NCBI RefSeq assembly: GCF_046507575.1
Contig: NZ_JBKFEY010000001.1
Span: 186,001-250,000 of the forward strand
Source of the DNA: Pontitalea aquivivens
Lineage (GTDB): Bacteria; Pseudomonadota; Alphaproteobacteria; Rhodobacterales; Rhodobacteraceae
Direction of reading: 5' to 3'
Length of the DNA stretch: 64,000 nt
Position 1 is the stretch's first letter; the number at the start of each line of letters is the position of its first letter. Positions 59,331 through 64,000 of this stretch are shown here, piece by piece. Position numbers and translations under genes: made by a program. The notes under the pieces were generated by a model. It was not told where the DNA came from, did no database searches, and worked only from the letters and a program-made list of their open reading frames with translations.

Positions 59331-61385
59331 ATGTCCGTCACGATCCGCGCACCGCGCCGACTGGAAAGTTTTGTCTGTGGGGAATGGACCCGTGGCGCGA
59401 AGGAAGGCGTGCCGCTTCTGAATGCCGCGACGGGGGAACCCGTCGCGTTCATCGATTCCACCGGGCTTGATTTCAAGACCGCGCTGGACTGGGGGCGTGA
59501 CAAGGGCGGGCGCGCGCTGCGCGCCATGTCCTTCCATGATCGCGCGCAGATGCTCAAGGCGCTTGGCCTGAAGCTGATGGAGATGAAAGAGGAATTCTAT
59601 GCCGAAAGCCTTGCCACCGGCGCGACCCGGGCCGATGCCTGGATCGACATCGAAGGCGGTATCGGCACGCTTCTGACATTTGCGTCAAAGGGGCGGCGCG
59701 AATTGCCCAACACGCGCGTTCTGATCGATGGTGATGTGGAACTGCTGTCCAAGGATGCCAGCTTTTCGGCGCAGCACATCCTGACCCCGCTGCACGGGAT
59801 CGCGATTCATATCAACGCCTTCAACTTCCCCTGCTGGGGGATGCTGGAAAAGATCGGGCCGAACCTGCTGGCGGGTGTGCCCTGCCTGATCAAGCCCGCC
59901 TCGCAGACCGCCTATCTGACCGAGCTGATGGTGCGACGGATGATCGAAACGGGCATTCTGCCCGATGGCGCGCTGCAGCTGGTATCGGGATCGGTGGGCG
60001 ACATGCTGGACCATGTCGGCGTGCAGGACGCGGTGACCTTCACCGGATCGGCCTGGACCGGGCGCAAGCTGAAGACCCATCCTGCCATCGTGGACAATTC
60101 GGTGCGCTTCACGATGGAGGCCGACAGTCTGAACGCCTCGATCCTGGGGCCCGATGCGGTGCCCGGAACCGAAGAATTCGACCTGTTCGTCAAGGAAGTC
60201 GCGCGGGAAATGACGGTGAAGGCGGGGCAGAAATGTACCGCGATCCGCCGCGTGATCGCGCCGCGCGCACAGGTGCAGGCGCTGGTCGCGGCACTGGGTG
60301 ACCGGCTGGGCAAGACCGCGCTGGGCGATCCGGCGGTGGATGGCACCCGCATGGGGCCGCTGGCCAGCCTTGATCAGCGTGATGAGGTCCGCGCGCGGAT
60401 CAAGGACCTGCAGGCCGATGCCGAAATCGTCGCCGGCAACCCCGATGAGGTCCGCGTCGTATCGGGCGATGCGGAAAAGGGCGCCTTCGTGAACCCAGTC
60501 CTGCTTTATTGCGACAAGCCCTTTGCCGCCAGCGCCGTGCATGATGTTGAGGCGTTTGGCCCTGTGTCCACGGTCATGCCCTATGACACGCTCGAGGAGG
60601 CGGTCGACCTGGCGCAGCGCGGCAAGGGGTCGCTGGTCGCCTCGGTCTTCACCAATGACAAGACCGTCGCCGAAGAGGTGGTGATCGGCATGGCACCGTT
60701 CCACGGGCGCGTGCTCATCGGCAACCGCGCCTCGGCCAAGACCTCGACGGGGCATGGCTCGCCGCTGGCGGGGCTGGTCCACGGTGGGCCGGGCCGCGCC
60801 GGCGGCGGCGAGGAAATGGGCGGCATCCGCGGCGTCAAACACTACATGCAGCGCACCGCGGTGCAGGGCGCGCCGCGGCTGTTGTCGGCGGTCACCGGGC
60901 GCTGGATGGAAGGCGCCGATGCGCAGCAGGGCGAACATCCGTTCCGCAAGTCGCTGCAGGATCTGAAGATCGGCGATCAGCTGATCACCGCCGCGCGCCA
61001 GGTCACGCAGGAAGATGTGGAACATTTCGCCCATTTCACCGGCGATACCTTCTACGCGCATATGGACAGCGCGGCCGCCAAGGCCAACCCGTTCTTCGAC
61101 GACCGCGTGGCACATGGCTATCTGATCGCCTCTTTCGCGGCGGGGCTGTTCGTCGAACCGAACCCCGGCCCGGTGCTGGCAAATTACGGTGTCGACAACC
61201 TGCGCTTCCTGACCCCGGTCTATTTCGGGGACACGCTTCAGGTTCGCCTGACCTGCAAGGAAATCAACCCCCGCGCCACCGCCGAACACGGTGAGGTGCG
61301 CTGGGATTGCCAGGTCACCAACCAGAACGGGGCTGTGGTCGCGCAATATGACGTGCTGACCATGGTCGCCAAGACCTGGGGCTGA
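59331..61385 (+). CDS. paaZ: Bifunctional oxepin-CoA hydrolase / 3-oxo-5,6-dehydrosuberyl-CoA semialdehyde dehydrogenase
   Basis: Opens the oxepin-CoA ring and oxidises the resulting aldehyde. 684 residues in two domains. The aldehyde dehydrogenase (about 1-530) has Glu in 'RFTMEADSLNAS' and the Cys in 'GQKCTAIRRV'. The MaoC-like hydratase domain (about 540-684) has Asp and His in 'FTGDTFYAHMD'. Both catalytic sets look intact. It is last in the plus-strand operon and is followed by a strong hairpin. Confidence 0.96.
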   Translation: MSVTIRAPRRLESFVCGEWTRGAKEGVPLLNAATGEPVAFIDSTGLDFKTALDWGRDKGGRALRAMSFHDRAQMLKALGLKLMEMKEEFYAESLATGATRADAWIDIEGGIGTLLTFASKGRRELPNTRVLIDGDVELLSKDASFSAQHILTPLHGIAIHINAFNFPCWGMLEKIGPNLLAGVPCLIKPASQTAYLTELMVRRMIETGILPDGALQLVSGSVGDMLDHVGVQDAVTFTGSAWTGRKLKTHPAIVDNSVRFTMEADSLNASILGPDAVPGTEEFDLFVKEVAREMTVKAGQKCTAIRRVIAPRAQVQALVAALGDRLGKTALGDPAVDGTRMGPLASLDQRDEVRARIKDLQADAEIVAGNPDEVRVVSGDAEKGAFVNPVLLYCDKPFAASAVHDVEAFGPVSTVMPYDTLEEAVDLAQRGKGSLVASVFTNDKTVAEEVVIGMAPFHGRVLIGNRASAKTSTGHGSPLAGLVHGGPGRAGGGEEMGGIRGVKHYMQRTAVQGAPRLLSAVTGRWMEGADAQQGEHPFRKSLQDLKIGDQLITAARQVTQEDVEHFAHFTGDTFYAHMDSAAAKANPFFDDRVAHGYLIASFAAGLFVEPNPGPVLANYGVDNLRFLTPVYFGDTLQVRLTCKEINPRATAEHGEVRWDCQVTNQNGAVVAQYDVLTMVAKTWG

Positions 61386-61394
61386 TCGACCAAA

Positions 61395-61434
61395 AAACAG
61401 GCGCCGCACCCGGGGCAGGGCGCGGCGCCTGTTT
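61395..61434. terminator. Bidirectional terminator between paaZ and the TetR gene
   Basis: Perfect 13-bp stem from AAACAGGCGCCGC (61395-61407) and GCGGCGCCTGTTT (61422-61434), 14-base loop, with further A's on the left. It can end transcription from both sides. Confidence 0.85.
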
Positions 61435-61455
61435 CACCTTGCGAAAAATACCTCC
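61435..61455. repeat. Intergenic repeat, GCAAAAATAC-type element (copy 5)
   Basis: CACCTTGCGAAAAATACCTCC lies right after the terminator stem; it resembles the other copies (core AAAAATAC). Confidence 0.5.
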
Positions 61456-61502
61456 GCCGGAGGCTTCGCCAGATCCGCTTGCGTGATGGCCGGGCAGGGA
61501 AA

Positions 61503-62102
61503 TCAGCGCACCGCCTTGATGCCTTCCAGGATCAGCGTTGTCGCCACTTCGGCGTAATCCTCGCGCGTGATGGGGCCGCCGTCACGGAACCACATATAGA
61601 CCCAGTTCATCATGCCGAACAGCGACATCGTGACCGGCATCAGCAACGGGCGGTCCTGGTCGTCCAGCGCGGGGTTGATGTCGTGCAGCACGGCGGCAAA
61701 GCGTTTGACGATGCGCCGCTCGATCGCGTGGATCTCGGCGCGCTGGTCGTCGGTCAGGGCGCTGGTGGCGTTCAACTGCACCTTGTGCTCGTTATCCGCG
61801 CCCCGATAGCTTTCCAGCACCGTGCTGACCAGCCGGTGCAGGCGCAGGTCGGGGGGCAGGTCGGGGGTGTCGGCCTCGGAGATCGCTTCTTCCAGATCGG
61901 CCAGATGGGTGCGGATGATCGCAAAAATCAACGCATCCTTGCTGGGATAATAGTGGTAAAGCAGGGCCTTGGATACCTGTGAATGGGTGGCGATCTGGGC
62001 CATCGAGGCCTTGTCCATTCCCTGTTCGGCGAAAACTGCCGCGGCACTCAAAAGGATACTGTGCTGTTTCTCTTCGAAATCGCTCGCGCGGGTCCGTGCC
62101 AT
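61503..62102 (-). CDS. TetR-family regulator of phenylacetate catabolism (PaaR-like)
   Basis: Predicted repressor of 199 residues. The TetR helix-turn-helix is at about 10-55 ('FAEQGMDKASMAQIATHSQVS', 'KALLYHYYPSKDAL'). The ligand domain is typical of acyl-CoA-sensing members. It is placed between paaZ and paaK and converges on paaZ. A TetR-type dyad lies on the paaJ promoter (53388-53405), so control of the paa operon is likely; none is visible in front of its own gene. Confidence 0.9.
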   Translation of the reverse strand: MARTRASDFEEKQHSILLSAAAVFAEQGMDKASMAQIATHSQVSKALLYHYYPSKDALIFAIIRTHLADLEEAISEADTPDLPPDLRLHRLVSTVLESYRGADNEHKVQLNATSALTDDQRAEIHAIERRIVKRFAAVLHDINPALDDQDRPLLMPVTMSLFGMMNWVYMWFRDGGPITREDYAEVATTLILEGIKAVR

Positions 62103-62130
62103 GGTTTTCCTGTTCCGTTCTGCCCGAAAG

Positions 62131-62158
62131 AAAAATGGGAGGGCGGTTCCGCCCCCCC
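62131..62158 (-). terminator. Rho-independent terminator after paaK
   Basis: On the minus strand a 10-bp stem with one G-T wobble (arms 62137-62146 and 62149-62158) is followed by a T-rich run. It lies between paaK and the TetR gene. Confidence 0.65.
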
Positions 62159-62194
62159 CTATACATCGCGCGCCCGGGCGATGTCACGCAGGCG

Positions 62195-63505
62195 TCATTC
62201 CTTCGGGCGGTTGTCGATGACGCGCTTGGCCTTCCCTTCGGACCGGGCGATCATTTCGGGATCGCAGACGTTGATCCGGGTCGAGACACCGACCACCGCC
62301 TTGATGTGATGGGCCAGTTCCCTGGCCGCGGTGTCGCGTGCGGCGGCCTCGGTGTGGCCGGGGGTGCATTCGACATGGACGGTCAGATTGTCCATCCGGC
62401 CCGCACGGGTCAGTTCCAGCTGGAAATGTGGCGCCAGGCCCTTGCACTTGAGGATCTGTTCCTCGATCTGTGTCGGGAACACATTGACCCCGCGCAGGAT
62501 GATCATGTCGTCGCTGCGCCCGGTGATCTTGTCGATCCGGCGCATGGACCGCGCGGTGCCCGGCAGTAGGCGGGTCAGGTCGCGGGTGCGATAGCGCACC
62601 ATCGGCAGGCCTTCCTTGGTCAGCGTGGTGAATACCAGTTCGCCCATCTCGCCATCGGGCAGAACCTCGCCTGTCACCGGGTCGATGATTTCGGGGTAGA
62701 AGTGGTCTTCCCAGATGTGCAGGCCGTCCTTGGTTTCCACGCATTCCTGCGCGACGCCGGGGCCCATCACCTCGGACAGGCCATAGATGTCCACGGCATG
62801 CATGTCGAAGGCGTCCTGAATTTCCTGCCGCATCGCGTTCGTCCAGGGTTCGGCGCCAAAAATCCCGACCTTGAGCGAACTTTCCCGCGGGTCAAGGCCC
62901 TGACGCCGGAATTCATCCAGGATCGACAGCATGTAGGATGGCGTGACCATGATGATGCGCGGCTTGAAATCCGTGATCAGTGTGACCTGGCGTTCGGTCT
63001 GCCCGCCCGAAATCGGCACCACCGTGCAGCCCAGCCGTTCGGCGCCGTAATGCGCGCCAAGGCCGCCGGTGAACAGGCCGTAGCCATAGGCATTATGCAA
63101 GATGTCGCCCGGGCGCCCGCCCGCGGCCCGGATCGAGCGTGCGATCAGGTTGGCCCAGACATCGATGTCATTGGCGGTATAACCCACCACGGTCGGCTTG
63201 CCGGTGGTGCCCGACGACCCGTGGATCCGCACCAGTTTCGTCTGCGGTACGGCAAACATGCCGAAGGGATAGGTGTCGCGCAGATCCTGCTTGGTGGTGA
63301 AGGGGAACCTGGCAATATCGGCCAGCGTCTTCAGATCTTCGGGATGGACGTCATGGGCGATGAACTGCTTGCGGTAGAAGGGCGAATTCTCGAACGCATG
63401 CTTGAGCGAGCGTTTCATCCGGTGGAACTGCAGCGCGGCGATTTCATCGCGCGAGGCGATCTCGATCGGGTCCAGATCCTGCTTGCGGGGGGTTAGGTCT
63501 TCCAT
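62195..63505 (-). CDS. paaK: Phenylacetate-CoA ligase
   Basis: First step of the pathway: activates phenylacetate with ATP and CoA. 436 residues, normal for PaaK. The adenylation P-loop 'IHGSSGTTGKPTVVGYT' is near 95-111, with 'YGLSEVMGPGVAQE' and 'RSDDMIILRGVNVFPTQIE' later. ATG 63505 follows GGGAGG; a longer frame upstream lacks support. It follows paaI after 28 bp. Confidence 0.97.
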   Translation of the reverse strand: MEDLTPRKQDLDPIEIASRDEIAALQFHRMKRSLKHAFENSPFYRKQFIAHDVHPEDLKTLADIARFPFTTKQDLRDTYPFGMFAVPQTKLVRIHGSSGTTGKPTVVGYTANDIDVWANLIARSIRAAGGRPGDILHNAYGYGLFTGGLGAHYGAERLGCTVVPISGGQTERQVTLITDFKPRIIMVTPSYMLSILDEFRRQGLDPRESSLKVGIFGAEPWTNAMRQEIQDAFDMHAVDIYGLSEVMGPGVAQECVETKDGLHIWEDHFYPEIIDPVTGEVLPDGEMGELVFTTLTKEGLPMVRYRTRDLTRLLPGTARSMRRIDKITGRSDDMIILRGVNVFPTQIEEQILKCKGLAPHFQLELTRAGRMDNLTVHVECTPGHTEAAARDTAARELAHHIKAVVGVSTRINVCDPEMIARSEGKAKRVIDNRPKE

Positions 63506-63527
63506 GGGTCCTCCCTTTGGAATGCGA

Positions 63528-63544
63528 TGCCGGTCATACCGGCA
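63528..63544. promoter_or_regulatory. Palindrome between paaI and paaK
   Basis: TGCCGGT-CAT-ACCGGCA, a perfect 7-bp inverted repeat with 3-base centre, spans the paaI stop codon. It may be an operator or an mRNA hairpin. Confidence 0.35.
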
Positions 63545-63977
63545 GGTGGGTGCCTTTGACCATGCGCGAATGGCCGCGGAATTCGGCCACCTGCACACCG
63601 TCCTGATTGGTGATGCGGATGTCATAGATCCCGGACCGGCCGCGGCGGGAAACCTCGCGCGCGGCGGCGGTCAGCCGGTCGCCGATGCGCACCGGGTTGA
63701 GATAGGAGATCGAGCAGTGCTGCCCGACCACCACGTCGTTGTAACTGTTGCAGGCGAAGGCAAAGGCCGAATCGGCCAGCGTGAAGATATAGCCGCCATG
63801 GCAATTGCCGTGCCCGTTCGACATGTCGGCGGTGACCGTCATCGACAGCGTGGCCTGCCCCGGGGCGACCTGGTCCAGCGCCATGCCCAGCCGCTGGCTG
63901 GCGGAATCGTCGTTCCACATCGCGCGGGCCGATGCCTCGGCCAATTCCTGCGGGGTCATTTTGGCTGCGGGTTTCAT
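63534..63977 (-). CDS. paaI: Hydroxyphenylacetyl-CoA thioesterase PaaI
   Basis: Hotdog-fold thioesterase of 147 residues that frees CoA from dead-end intermediates of the pathway. The family signature 'GNCHGGYIFTLADSAFAFACN' (two overlapping parts) holds the catalytic Asp. Start at 63977 (AGGGG upstream) overlaps the stop of the preceding gene as ATGA; an internal ATG at 63959 is less likely. Confidence 0.95.
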   Translation of the reverse strand: MKPAAKMTPQELAEASARAMWNDDSASQRLGMALDQVAPGQATLSMTVTADMSNGHGNCHGGYIFTLADSAFAFACNSYNDVVVGQHCSISYLNPVRIGDRLTAAAREVSRRGRSGIYDIRITNQDGVQVAEFRGHSRMVKGTHLPV

Positions 63978-64000
63978 TGGCCCCTGAACTCCGGTTTGCG
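63974..64000 (-). CDS. C-terminal end of an upstream gene, probably a paaG-like enoyl-CoA hydratase
   Basis: The last eight codons before a TGA read R-K-P-E-F-R-G-Q. The ending 'KRKPxFxG' is typical of crotonase-family enzymes, and paaG or paaF is the expected neighbour of paaI. The stop overlaps the paaI start as ATGA. The rest of the gene lies outside the window. Confidence 0.5.
   Translation of the reverse strand, partial: RKPEFRGQ

Noticed and set aside
1..64000. CRISPR arrays, insertion sequences, rRNA genes or a replication origin
   Set aside because: No regularly spaced repeats, transposase genes, rRNA-like sequence, or dnaA-box/par clusters were seen.

Overview
The window is very GC-rich, densely coded DNA from an alphaproteobacterium, most likely of the Rhodobacterales (Paracoccaceae/Roseobacter side). 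Signs of this are a class I lysyl-tRNA synthetase, a pleD / DUF3572 divergent pair, an H-NOX + GGDEF pair, a SelD fused to a flavoprotein reductase, a TTGAC/TAGA-type tRNA promoter, and an intergenic repeat with a GTATTTT(T) core next to GCAAGA(A/T)GAA. It looks like ordinary chromosome. I see no phage, plasmid, insertion sequence or CRISPR array.

Layout. 1-3.4 kb: end of an ABC ATPase with its FtsX-type permease, then a lytic transglycosylase lipoprotein. 3.4-8.8 kb: glycerol-3-phosphate block (DeoR regulator, divergent glpD, glpK, and an iron-type alcohol dehydrogenase coupled to glpK). 8.7-12.3 kb: Cu+ ATPase copA, a DUF2892 gene with a SqrR/BigR-like operator on its promoter, and an L,D-transpeptidase. 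12.3-15.7 kb: selenium module (mnmH and a reductase-SelD fusion), then tRNA-Met. 15.8-19.8 kb: aldo/keto reductase, two lipoproteins, an AEC transporter, a Nudix protein and DUF983. 20-22.3 kb: EF-hand protein, ECF sigma factor, probable anti-sigma and heavy-metal-sensor-like protein. 22.3-28.5 kb: two c-di-GMP genes (a PleD with D53N, and a GGDEF protein paired with an H-NOX that lacks its haem histidine), plus DUF3572, HAD and DUF4153 genes. 28.6-38.5 kb: nadD, dacB, TerB, lysS, CHAD, a beta-helix protein, an FMN-binding protein and a SulP transporter.

38.9-48.7 kb is the acetate region: acs, a zinc-lid adk, a DUF4212/SSS symporter pair, a cNMP-CBS-DUF294 nucleotidyltransferase, a small membrane protein, a lone receiver, and a membrane protein joining a degenerate histidine-kinase core to a DnaQ-type exonuclease. 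All run on one strand with short gaps, suggesting that acetate uptake and activation, AMP recycling and an unusual signalling output work together. This is my best candidate for an under-described system.

48.8-52.3 kb: an ArsC-like protein, pyrD, DUF952 and a 5'-nucleotidase. 52.4-64 kb: phenylacetate catabolism, with paaX, then paaJ-A-B-C-D-E, an extra PaaA-like protein and paaZ on the plus strand. On the minus strand are a TetR (PaaR-like) gene, paaK, paaI and the last codons of a crotonase. The paaJ promoter carries two different dyads, which fits control by both PaaX and the TetR protein.
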